A model generated the notes under the pieces. The model did not search any database. It saw nothing but the letters and a program-made list of their open reading frames with translations, and was not told the origin of the DNA. A stretch of 5,266 nucleotides of DNA from Acidimicrobiaceae bacterium (GTDB taxonomy: Bacteria > Actinomycetota > Acidimicrobiia > Acidimicrobiales > Ilumatobacteraceae), in assembly GCA_947487095.1 (NCBI GenBank), contig CANKVI010000068.1:1-5266 (forward strand). The letters are read 5' to 3'. Within the stretch, counting starts at the first letter, position 1; each line of letters starts with the position of its first letter. Positions 1 through 5,180 of the stretch are shown piece by piece. The translations under genes and the position numbers were made by a program.

Positions 1-1153
1 ACGAGGCTTTGGCAAAACGCGCTAACACTGTCTTTTCTTCAAGCAGAGAAGACGGGATCCATGCAACATGGTTCTGTTGTCGATCGACGACGATTGCAAT
101 GCCTTCAATTGTTCGTTGCCCCTCGTTCAACCAACCTGGAGCGAGGACAATGCCGTACTCACCTTCCGCACTGTCGATAGACGCAATCGCTTCCTGAGCG
201 TTGCTGGTAATGGTTGTCGATACTTCAAGAGCAGACAACGTCAATTGCGTATCGGCCACAGCAGCCGCTGCTTCTTGGTTGATGAATCGACCGAAGGCTT
301 CTTTAGTACGCGCGAGCATTGATTTGAATTCCAGAGTTTCAAACCACTTTTGCAATGCTTGAACATCGGGCTTTGGAGAAGATTCCAGCACATTGATGCC
401 AATGGGAGCATCTCGCCTCAACACCATGATCTTCGCGTTCCGCAACACTCGTTCACGACTTGCGTGCAAAGAGTCCTTCAGCTTTGGCGTCTGCTGATCT
501 GCAGCATCAAAGATGGATTCGAGGGTTCCGTATTGGTTAATGAGTTTTGCAGCAGTCTTTTCACCGACACCTGGCACGCCTTCAAGGTTGTCGCTGGGAT
601 CTCCTCGCAAGGCCGCATAGTCGGGATACTGCGCCGGCGTCACGCCTGTTCGCTCAAAGATGCCTGCTTCGTCATACAACGCGTAGTCGCTGACACCCCG
701 CTTGTTGTACAACACGCGAACAAGTGGGTCTTTCACGAGTTGGTAGCTGTCACGGTCTCCCGTAACAACAATCAGCTCAGAACCTTGTTCTTCAGCGTGC
801 GTTGCAATAGTGGCAATTAAGTCGTCGCCTTCGAATCCGGCAGCATCGATAACGGGTATTCCAAACGAGACGAGCAACTCTTTAATGATGTCTAACTGCT
901 GATACAAAATGTCTGGCTGTTGCTCGCGCTGTGCTTTGTATTCAGGAACTGCTTCGTGTCTGAACGTTTTCTCGCGCCTGTCAAACACCACGATGACACC
1001 ATCTGGCTTGTGATCCTTAACAAGTGTGTTGAGCATGGTGCAAAAGCCATACACCGAGTTTGTAACTTGACCACTCGCAGTTGCCATGTCGGTCGGTAAC
1101 GCGAAGAACGCGCGATACGCCAGCGAATTGCCATCGAGCGCCATCAATTTCAT
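1..1153 (-). CDS. polA: DNA polymerase I, N-terminal part (5'-3' exonuclease and start of the 3'-5' exonuclease-like domain), cut by the window edge
   Basis: The reverse strand reads open from ATG at 1153 to base 1, giving 384 residues with no stop; the polymerase domain lies outside the window. Residues 1-290 match the 5'-3' (flap) exonuclease of PolI: LDGNSLAYRAFF (6-17), VVFDRREKTFRHE (55-67), YKAQR (72-76), the acidic GFEGDDLIAT (106-115), VTGDRD (130-135) and the helix-hairpin-helix GDPSDNLEGVPGVGEKTA (184-201). These supply the metal-binding Asp/Glu residues. The enzyme removes RNA primers and damaged strands during Okazaki-fragment processing and excision repair. From about residue 310 a 3'-5' exonuclease-like fold begins, but no D-x-E metal pair appears where the first exonuclease motif belongs (around 333-341), so proofreading is probably absent. 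The start lies 13 nt after the pdtaR stop with no clear Shine-Dalgarno; ATG 1144 (residue 4) is an alternative start. Identity is near certain; the exact start is less so. Confidence 0.97.
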   Translation of the reverse strand, partial: MKLMALDGNSLAYRAFFALPTDMATASGQVTNSVYGFCTMLNTLVKDHKPDGVIVVFDRREKTFRHEAVPEYKAQREQQPDILYQQLDIIKELLVSFGIPVIDAAGFEGDDLIATIATHAEEQGSELIVVTGDRDSYQLVKDPLVRVLYNKRGVSDYALYDEAGIFERTGVTPAQYPDYAALRGDPSDNLEGVPGVGEKTAAKLINQYGTLESIFDAADQQTPKLKDSLHASRERVLRNAKIMVLRRDAPIGINVLESSPKPDVQALQKWFETLEFKSMLARTKEAFGRFINQEAAAAVADTQLTLSALEVSTTITSNAQEAIASIDSAEGEYGIVLAPGWLNEGQRTIEGIAIVVDRQQNHVAWIPSSLLEEKTVLARFAKAS

Positions 1154-1166
1154 AGCGTTATGAATA

Positions 1167-1754
1167 TCACGAATTTGGCGTGAGATCGCCGTCAATCACC
1201 CGTTGCGCAACATCTTTCATTCGTGACCGCGACGACATTGCCCCTTTTTGAATGAAATCAAAGGCAGCCTGCTCGGTCATGGAAAAGGAGTCAATGAGGA
1301 TTCCCTTTGCGCGGTCGAGCACTTTCCTTAACTGCAGTTGCTCATCGAGGGCGTCTCGTTCTCCGCTAAGCAATTTCATTTCTACGAAACGCCCAATTGC
1401 TAATTCAATGGCAGGAACTAAATCTGTCTTCTGAAATGGCTTTACGAGATAAGCCAAAGCACCGGCGTCACGGGCTTGCTCAATAACTTCGCGCTGACTG
1501 AATGCCGTCAACATGACGACTGGGCAGATCTTTTCTGCAGACACCACTTGTGCGGCCGCAAGCCCATCAAGTCCCGGCATCTTGATATCGAAAATTGCAA
1601 CATCAGGTTTGAACTCACGAACGAGTTCAATCGCAGCATCACCACGCCCTGTATCGGCGACAACGATGTAACCCTCTTCTTGCAATGTTTCACAAAGATC
1701 CAGACGAATGATCGCTTCGTCTTCTGCAACAACAATTCGAATTGGGTTAGGCAT
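1167..1754 (-). CDS. pdtaR: ANTAR-domain response regulator, PdtaR type (RNA-binding transcription antiterminator)
   Basis: A 195-residue protein with a receiver domain (about 4-120) and a C-terminal ANTAR domain (about 127-188). Receiver residues are all present: acidic pair E11/D12, phospho-acceptor D56 in FDIKMPG, T83 in MLTAF, and K105 in the LVKPF motif. A short coiled linker follows, then the ANTAR signature around RKVLDRAKGILI (143-154) and AMSSRSRMKDVAQRVID (172-188). In this family, phosphorylation by a soluble histidine kinase (PdtaS in mycobacteria) promotes dimerisation and binding to paired RNA hairpins, which prevents terminator formation; action is cytoplasmic. No kinase gene is in the window. 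Length is close to mycobacterial Rv1626, which likewise lies near polA. The ATG overlaps the preceding stop (TGATG), and a purine-rich GGGAAAG lies about 6-12 nt upstream inside the previous gene, so translational coupling is likely. Confidence 0.94.
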   Translation of the reverse strand: MPNPIRIVVAEDEAIIRLDLCETLQEEGYIVVADTGRGDAAIELVREFKPDVAIFDIKMPGLDGLAAAQVVSAEKICPVVMLTAFSQREVIEQARDAGALAYLVKPFQKTDLVPAIELAIGRFVEMKLLSGERDALDEQLQLRKVLDRAKGILIDSFSMTEQAAFDFIQKGAMSSRSRMKDVAQRVIDGDLTPNS

Positions 1755-2080
1755 CAGTTCTTTCCCAACCTATCCAATAATTCATCTTGGTTTCTCGATT
1801 GCTCTGCAATTGCACGAAGTAGAAAATCACGATGCTCGTGCAACGCTTCTACGTGTTTTTGCGCATCGCGATATTCATGCAACGCAAGGGGCGTTTCCGA
1901 GACCAAGCTGCGCATTTCCTTGTCGTTTGCATCATCACGCAACGCATCAAGCTGCTCGTCCAACAACGTGAGTTCAGTTTGTAGCTGCTTCAAGTTCTCA
2001 GAATTTCGGCGGAGCCGCTTTTCAATGAGCCTTTGGGCAACTCCGCGAATGTTCACATCAGCGAGTGTAGGAGTGTCCAT
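1754..2080 (-). CDS. Small coiled-coil protein of unknown function, coupled to pdtaR
   Basis: I do not recognise a family. The chosen start is ATG 2080, giving 108 residues, about 12 kDa, hydrophilic, with no signal peptide or membrane segment and no cysteine. Residues 14-55 are predicted helix with a clear 3-4 hydrophobic repeat (L30, L33, L37, L40, L44, L47), typical of a coiled coil. A break at about 58-66 (SLVSETPLA, with a proline) is followed by a second charged helix (67-105), so a helical hairpin or dimer is plausible. The gene fills the gap between tRNA-Leu and pdtaR: the start is 2 nt past the tRNA CCA and the stop shares one base with the pdtaR ATG. No Shine-Dalgarno precedes ATG 2080. 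A GTG at 2110 is in frame but lies inside the tRNA T-loop and is rejected; GTG 2056 (codon 9) is a weaker alternative. Compact packing, coupling and coherent heptads favour a real gene. A role in PdtaR signalling is only a guess from position. Confidence 0.8.
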   Translation of the reverse strand: MDTPTLADVNIRGVAQRLIEKRLRRNSENLKQLQTELTLLDEQLDALRDDANDKEMRSLVSETPLALHEYRDAQKHVEALHEHRDFLLRAIAEQSRNQDELLDRLGKN

Positions 2081-2082
2081 GT

Positions 2083-2168
2083 TGGTGCCCGAGGTGGGAG
2101 TTGAACCCACACACCCTTTCGAATAACGGATTTTGAGTCCGTCGCGTCTGCCATTCCGCCACTCGGGC
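2083..2168 (-). tRNA. tRNA-Leu, anticodon CAA (reads UUG), CCA encoded
   Basis: The 86-nt reverse-strand sequence folds as a class II tRNA. The acceptor stem GCCCGAG (2168-2162) pairs with CTCGGGC (2093-2087), followed by discriminator A (2086) and an encoded CCA (2085-2083). The anticodon stem ACGGA/TCCGT closes the loop CTCAAAA, placing the anticodon CAA at 2135-2133. The T arm is GTGGG/CCCAC around TTCAACT. The extended variable arm expected of leucine tRNAs has a GAAA loop closed by ATTC/GGGT, which includes two G·U pairs, so this stem is weak. Discriminator A, a long variable arm and CAA all agree with leucine. It is the first gene of the leftward unit; the next start codon begins 2 nt downstream, so 3'-end maturation must separate the tRNA from a co-transcribed mRNA unless that gene has its own promoter. 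Confidence 0.96.
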
Positions 2169-2186
2169 TTGAGTGAAGTGGGAAAC

Positions 2187-2192
2187 AGCGTA
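2187..2192 (-). promoter_or_regulatory. Candidate -10 element for tRNA-Leu and the leftward unit
   Basis: The reverse strand reads TACGCT, a TANNNT-type actinobacterial -10. It would start transcription near 2180, about 12 nt before the mature tRNA 5' end, a sensible leader for RNase P trimming. No convincing TTGACA-like -35 is seen at the usual distance. This is the best match in a gap of only 57 bp that must hold a tRNA promoter. Confidence 0.45.
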
Positions 2193-2210
2193 CCGACCCT
2201 TTGAAAGTTC

Positions 2211-2216
2211 TACGCT
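2211..2216 (+). promoter_or_regulatory. Candidate -10 element for the fabD operon (leaderless start)
   Basis: TACGCT lies 9 nt before the fabD ATG at 2226. With normal spacing, transcription would begin at about 2223-2226, so the mRNA would start at or within 3 nt of the initiation codon. The stretch 2217-2225 (TTGTTCCGAC region) contains no Shine-Dalgarno, which agrees with leaderless translation, common in actinobacteria. No good -35 is visible. Confidence 0.5.
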
Positions 2217-2225
2217 TGTTCCGAC

Positions 2226-3413
2226 ATGCTTGCGTTCACCTTTCCGGGTCAGGGTTCACAGCGCCCTGGTATGGGCCAGCCCTGGGTTGGCCACGACAGC
2301 TGGGAACTCGTCACGGAAGCTTCCGACATTTCTGGCCGCGATGTTGGCCGACTCCTTTTGGAAGCCGATGCCGAGGAGTTAAAGGACACACGCAACGCCC
2401 AACTGACGACTTTTGTGTCATCGCTCATGGTGCTCGACGCTGTAGAGCGTCTTGGCATTGAGCCCAGCCTGTGCGCAGGACACAGTCTTGGTGAATACAC
2501 AGCACTTGCAGCAACCGGCGCACTTGGTTTCGATGAAGGAATTCGTCTCGTAGTCGCCAGAGCAGATGCGATGCACGATGCGGGAACCGAATCGCCAGGC
2601 ACGATGGCTGCAGTTCTTGGACTCGATGATGACGAAGTTGAAACAGCATGTCGACTTGCAGATAGCGATGTATGGGTTGCCAACTTCAATGCTCCTGGTC
2701 AGATTGTGATTGCTGGTTCGGTAGAAGGTGTTGCAAAAGCAACCGAGCAAGCAAAGGCGCTCGGAGCAAAACGTGTAATGGCACTTCCCGTGTCGGGTGC
2801 GTTCCACACTCCATACATGACCAGCGCGCGCGAACGTCTGCGCGAAGCAATTGCACTTGCCAAACCCCGCAACATTGACGTACCGGTAATCAGCAACGTT
2901 GATGCACGTGCACACGACAGCGGAGAAGAATGGTCAACTCTGTTGTCAGCCCAACTTTCATCACCAGTGCGCTGGAAGCATTGCTTGCTTACCATGGCCG
3001 AATCTGGCATCGTCGGCTTTATTGAACTTGGTCCTGGTGGTGTACTCACTGGGATGGCCAAGCGAACCATTGAGGGATCTAAATCGATCAGCGTTGCTAC
3101 GCCTGATGATCTTGACAAATTAATTGAATGGATTGACGAACTTCAGCCAACCGCCACATTGCCACCTGGTTCAGTTCATGAAGGCGAACATCTCTTTGCA
3201 GTAGAACGCATGGTGGTTTCTCCAGCCGCAGGTTTGTTCCAGAAAAACTCATCCATAACTAATAAGTCACAAATTGAAGTCGGACAGATCATCGGTCACG
3301 TAGCAGAAATCGAAGTACGTTCACCGTTTTCTGGTGTGTTACAAAACTTCATTGCGGTTGACGGAGAACGCGTGACTGCACATCAACCAATCGCTTGGCT
3401 GCGAACTCACTAA
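2226..3413 (+). CDS. fabD: Malonyl-CoA:ACP transacylase (FabD) with an extra C-terminal biotinyl/lipoyl-like domain
   Basis: FabD moves malonyl from CoA to the ACP phosphopantetheine arm, supplying the extender unit for FAS-II in the cytoplasm. Of 395 residues, the first 305 or so are a standard FabD: GQGSQ (8-12), nucleophile S87 in GHSLGEY (85-91), malonate-binding R112, NAPGQIVIAG (155-164), catalytic H194 in SGAFHTP (190-196), Q243, and ELGPGGVLTGM (267-277). Typical FabD is about 310 residues, so some 80 are extra. After a proline-containing linker (307-318) the tail (about 325-395) shows the barrel-sandwich pattern of biotinyl/lipoyl domains: VVSPAAG, then VGQIIGHVAEIEVRSPFSGV, then DGERVTAHQPIAWL. 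The hairpin carrying the modified lysine (MKM or DKA) is missing. First gene of the rightward unit; its start has no Shine-Dalgarno and is probably leaderless. FabD identity is certain; the tail assignment is pattern recognition only. Confidence 0.96.
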   Translation: MLAFTFPGQGSQRPGMGQPWVGHDSWELVTEASDISGRDVGRLLLEADAEELKDTRNAQLTTFVSSLMVLDAVERLGIEPSLCAGHSLGEYTALAATGALGFDEGIRLVVARADAMHDAGTESPGTMAAVLGLDDDEVETACRLADSDVWVANFNAPGQIVIAGSVEGVAKATEQAKALGAKRVMALPVSGAFHTPYMTSARERLREAIALAKPRNIDVPVISNVDARAHDSGEEWSTLLSAQLSSPVRWKHCLLTMAESGIVGFIELGPGGVLTGMAKRTIEGSKSISVATPDDLDKLIEWIDELQPTATLPPGSVHEGEHLFAVERMVVSPAAGLFQKNSSITNKSQIEVGQIIGHVAEIEVRSPFSGVLQNFIAVDGERVTAHQPIAWLRTH

Positions 3414-3415
3414 GG
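3412..3415 (+). promoter_or_regulatory. Shine-Dalgarno for fabH, overlapping the fabD stop
   Basis: AAGG begins within the fabD TAA (3411-3413) and sits 9 nt before ATG 3425. This supports that ATG over the in-frame TTG at 3395, which would give a 10-residue extension overlapping fabD. Confidence 0.6.
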
Positions 3416-3424
3416 TTTATTCAC

Positions 3425-4402
3425 ATGCCAACTATTCCCGCTCACGCCGTCGGTGGCGTCATCACTGGTTGGGGCTCTGCACTTCCTCCAAAGGTTGTGA
3501 CGAATGATGATTTGTCGAAAACCATGGAGACTTCCGACGAATGGATCCGCGAGCGCACTGGCATTCATCGCCGACACATCGGCGGAAGCACCGCCGAACT
3601 ATCCGTAGAGAGCGGGCGAATCGCCATGGAGATGGCTGGTGTTTCACCAGACCAAATCGACGCTCTTGTGTTGTCGACCACCACCCCAGATCGTCAAGTA
3701 CCTGCAACTTCAGCAACAGTGCAGAATTTGCTTGGCTTGAAGTGCGGGGCGTTTGACATCAACGCTGCCTGTTCCGGTTTTGTGTACGGACTAGTTGTTG
3801 CTCATGGACTTATTGCTGTGGGCTCAAAGAAGGTTCTTCTCATCGGCACCGACACTCTTTCGCGGATCACTGACTGGACCGATCGCAATACTGCAATTTT
3901 GTTCGCCGATGGTTCTGGTGCAGCGGTTATCGAAGCAACAACCGGTGAAACCGAACTGCTCGGATGGGACTTAGATGCCGACGGATCAGCCGAAGAGTTG
4001 CTGTACGCCGAAATTGGCGGAAACATTCACATGGACGGCAAAGAGGTGTTTCGTCGCGCAGTGCGCATCATGGTTGACTCCGCACAAAAGTCCATGCACA
4101 TTGCCGGTGTAACCGCTAATGACATTGCGCTCATCGTCCCCCATCAAGCAAACACTCGAATCATTAGTGCAGCTTGCGAACGACTTGGTATTCCTATGGA
4201 TCGCACCAGCACGGTGTTGCACGAAACAGGCAACACCTCTTCTGCAAGCATTCCTCTTGCTTTGTTTGATGCAGCCAACGGAGGCGCAATGAGCGGACGA
4301 ACATTGCGCGAAGGCGATTTGGTTTTGGTTGTTGGATTCGGCGCTGGAATGACCGCAGCAAGCGCAGTGTTGCGTTGGAACGGAAAGGGACTCCGAGCAT
4401 GA
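3425..4402 (+). CDS. fabH: 3-oxoacyl-ACP synthase III (beta-ketoacyl-ACP synthase III, KAS III)
   Basis: FabH condenses an acyl-CoA primer with malonyl-ACP to begin a fatty-acid chain. From ATG 3425 the protein has 325 residues, close to the usual 310-335. The thiolase-fold triad is intact: C116 in DINAACSGF (111-119), H240 in VPHQANTRI (238-246) and N270 in GNTSSASIP (269-277). Other KAS III marks are SDEWIRERTGI (37-47), LFADGSGAAV (159-168), the MDGKEVFR motif (203-210) and a C-terminal VGFGAGMTAAS. The sequence does not tell which primer (acetyl, branched or longer acyl-CoA) is used; mycobacterial FabH takes long acyl-CoA from FAS-I, and no FAS-I gene is seen here. The gene starts 11 nt after fabD and its stop overlaps the fabG start in an ATGA, so the three genes are almost certainly one transcript. 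Confidence 0.96.
   Translation: MPTIPAHAVGGVITGWGSALPPKVVTNDDLSKTMETSDEWIRERTGIHRRHIGGSTAELSVESGRIAMEMAGVSPDQIDALVLSTTTPDRQVPATSATVQNLLGLKCGAFDINAACSGFVYGLVVAHGLIAVGSKKVLLIGTDTLSRITDWTDRNTAILFADGSGAAVIEATTGETELLGWDLDADGSAEELLYAEIGGNIHMDGKEVFRRAVRIMVDSAQKSMHIAGVTANDIALIVPHQANTRIISAACERLGIPMDRTSTVLHETGNTSSASIPLALFDAANGGAMSGRTLREGDLVLVVGFGAGMTAASAVLRWNGKGLRA
4384..4390 (+). promoter_or_regulatory. Shine-Dalgarno for fabG inside the end of fabH
   Basis: AAAGGGA ends 8 nt before ATG 4399 and supports that start. The in-frame TTG at 4375 would lie upstream of this site and add eight residues (MERKGTPS) with no family support. Confidence 0.65.
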
Positions 4403-5121
4403 CTACTGATACAACATTGCCACGAGTGGTTTTGGTAACTGGCGGTTCTCGCGGCATCGGACTTGCCTGCGCACGTCACTTCGCAGCACTTGGTGATCAC
4501 GTTGCAGTCACCTATAACTCGTCACCACCACCTGACCAGTTTTTCGCAGTGAAGTGCGACGTAACAAACAACGAAGATGTAGACAGTGCATTCAAGGCAA
4601 TTGAAGAGAAATTCGGTCCCGTGCAAGTTCTTGTTTCAAATGCGGGAATAACCCGTGACGGGCTGCTTCTACGCATGGGCGAAGATGACTTTGCATCCGT
4701 CATAGACGCCAACCTCACCGCCGCATATCGAGTTTGCAAACGTGCAACGCAAGGCATGTTGCGCGCACGATCTGGTCGCATCATTCTGATGTCGAGCGTT
4801 GTTGCTTTATCGGGCTCTGCTGGGCAGGCGAATTACTCAGCAAGCAAAGCAGGCTTAGTGGGACTCGCCCGTTCGTTGGCTCGTGAATTGGGTTCACGAT
4901 CAATCACCGTCAATGTGGTTGCTCCTGGACCAATTGATACCGACATGACAGCGGCACTCGGTGAAAAACGTCTTGAAGAGATCGCTTCTGCAGTACCTCT
5001 TGGACGAACAGGAACTGTGGACGAGATTGCAGGAGTTGTGACTTTTCTTGCAAGCCCAGCAGCGGCCTACATCACGGGTGCGGTCATTCCCGTTGATGGC
5101 GGGCTTGGCATGGGCCATTGA
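4399..5121 (+). CDS. fabG: 3-oxoacyl-ACP reductase, MabA-like
   Basis: FabG reduces 3-oxoacyl-ACP to 3-hydroxyacyl-ACP with NADPH, the first reduction of each FAS-II cycle. The protein is a 240-residue classical short-chain dehydrogenase: TGGSRGIG (14-21), CDV (53-55), SNAG (80-83), catalytic N105, S133 in MSSV, Y146 and K150 in YSASK, and the APGPIDTDMT segment (179-188). It resembles mycobacterial MabA (FabG1) more than the E. coli enzyme: the second-strand region is short and proline-rich (SSPPPDQFFAVKCDV, 41-55, against SGAPKGLFGVECDV recalled for MabA), and the protein ends GGLGMGH against GGMGMGH. Those MabA comparisons are from memory, not a search. In mycobacteria mabA is followed by inhA (enoyl reductase); here acpP follows, so the dehydratase and enoyl reductase must be encoded elsewhere. 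Confidence 0.95.
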   Translation: MTTDTTLPRVVLVTGGSRGIGLACARHFAALGDHVAVTYNSSPPPDQFFAVKCDVTNNEDVDSAFKAIEEKFGPVQVLVSNAGITRDGLLLRMGEDDFASVIDANLTAAYRVCKRATQGMLRARSGRIILMSSVVALSGSAGQANYSASKAGLVGLARSLARELGSRSITVNVVAPGPIDTDMTAALGEKRLEEIASAVPLGRTGTVDEIAGVVTFLASPAAAYITGAVIPVDGGLGMGH

Positions 5122-5144
5122 TCCCTTTTTCATTTTCCCCGTAG

Positions 5145-5150
5145 TACTGT
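5145..5150 (+). promoter_or_regulatory. Possible -10 element for an additional acpP promoter
   Basis: The 59-nt fabG-acpP gap is long compared with the other gaps of this operon and contains TACTGT, a TANNNT match. It would start transcription at about 5157 and leave a leader of roughly 24 nt with the acpP ribosome site. The T-rich stretch 5126-5135 occupies the -35 region without a clear consensus. An extra promoter would suit the high ACP demand relative to the enzymes, but evidence is thin. Confidence 0.3.
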
Positions 5151-5168
5151 AAGTGCGCAACGAAAACC

Positions 5169-5174
5169 AAGGAG
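5169..5174 (+). promoter_or_regulatory. Strong Shine-Dalgarno for acpP
   Basis: AAGGAG is placed 6 nt before ATG 5181. It is the strongest ribosome site in the window and fixes the acpP start; it contrasts with fabD, which has none. Confidence 0.85.
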
Positions 5175-5180
5175 AAAATC

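Noticed and set aside
350..820. Plus-strand open frame of 156 codons
   Set aside because: Antisense to the polA 5'-3' exonuclease region, whose motifs are intact; no recognisable domain and no ribosome site.
892..1134. Minus-strand open frame of 80 codons near the polA start
   Set aside because: Out of frame with polA, which reads unbroken through the same bases with family motifs.
2081..2110. GTG 2110 as start of the coiled-coil protein
   Set aside because: It lies in the T loop of tRNA-Leu; the ten extra residues (GSTPTSGTN and the initiator) are translated tRNA.
1476..2126. Plus-strand open frame of 216 codons antisense to pdtaR and the coiled-coil gene
   Set aside because: Its tail (VPEVGVEPTHPFE) is translated tRNA sequence, the rest is low-complexity Ser/Cys/Arg-rich, and the opposite strand holds convincing proteins.
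2418..2915. Minus-strand cysteine-rich open frame of 165 codons inside fabD
   Set aside because: Cysteine richness comes from reading fabD GCA/GCT-rich codons on the other strand; no ordered cysteine motif, and fabD is certain.
3395..3424. TTG 3395 as start of fabH
   Set aside because: It would overlap fabD and add ten residues; ATG 3425 has AAGG at good spacing and fits the family N-terminus.
4375..4398. TTG 4375 as start of fabG
   Set aside because: The Shine-Dalgarno at 4384-4390 lies downstream of it and points to ATG 4399.
5106..5131. Possible terminator after fabG (TGGC/GCCA hairpin, then TTTTT)
   Set aside because: The stem has only 4 bp, lies inside the coding end and is separated from the T run by eight bases; a GGG/CCC alternative has 3 bp. 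Too weak to call.
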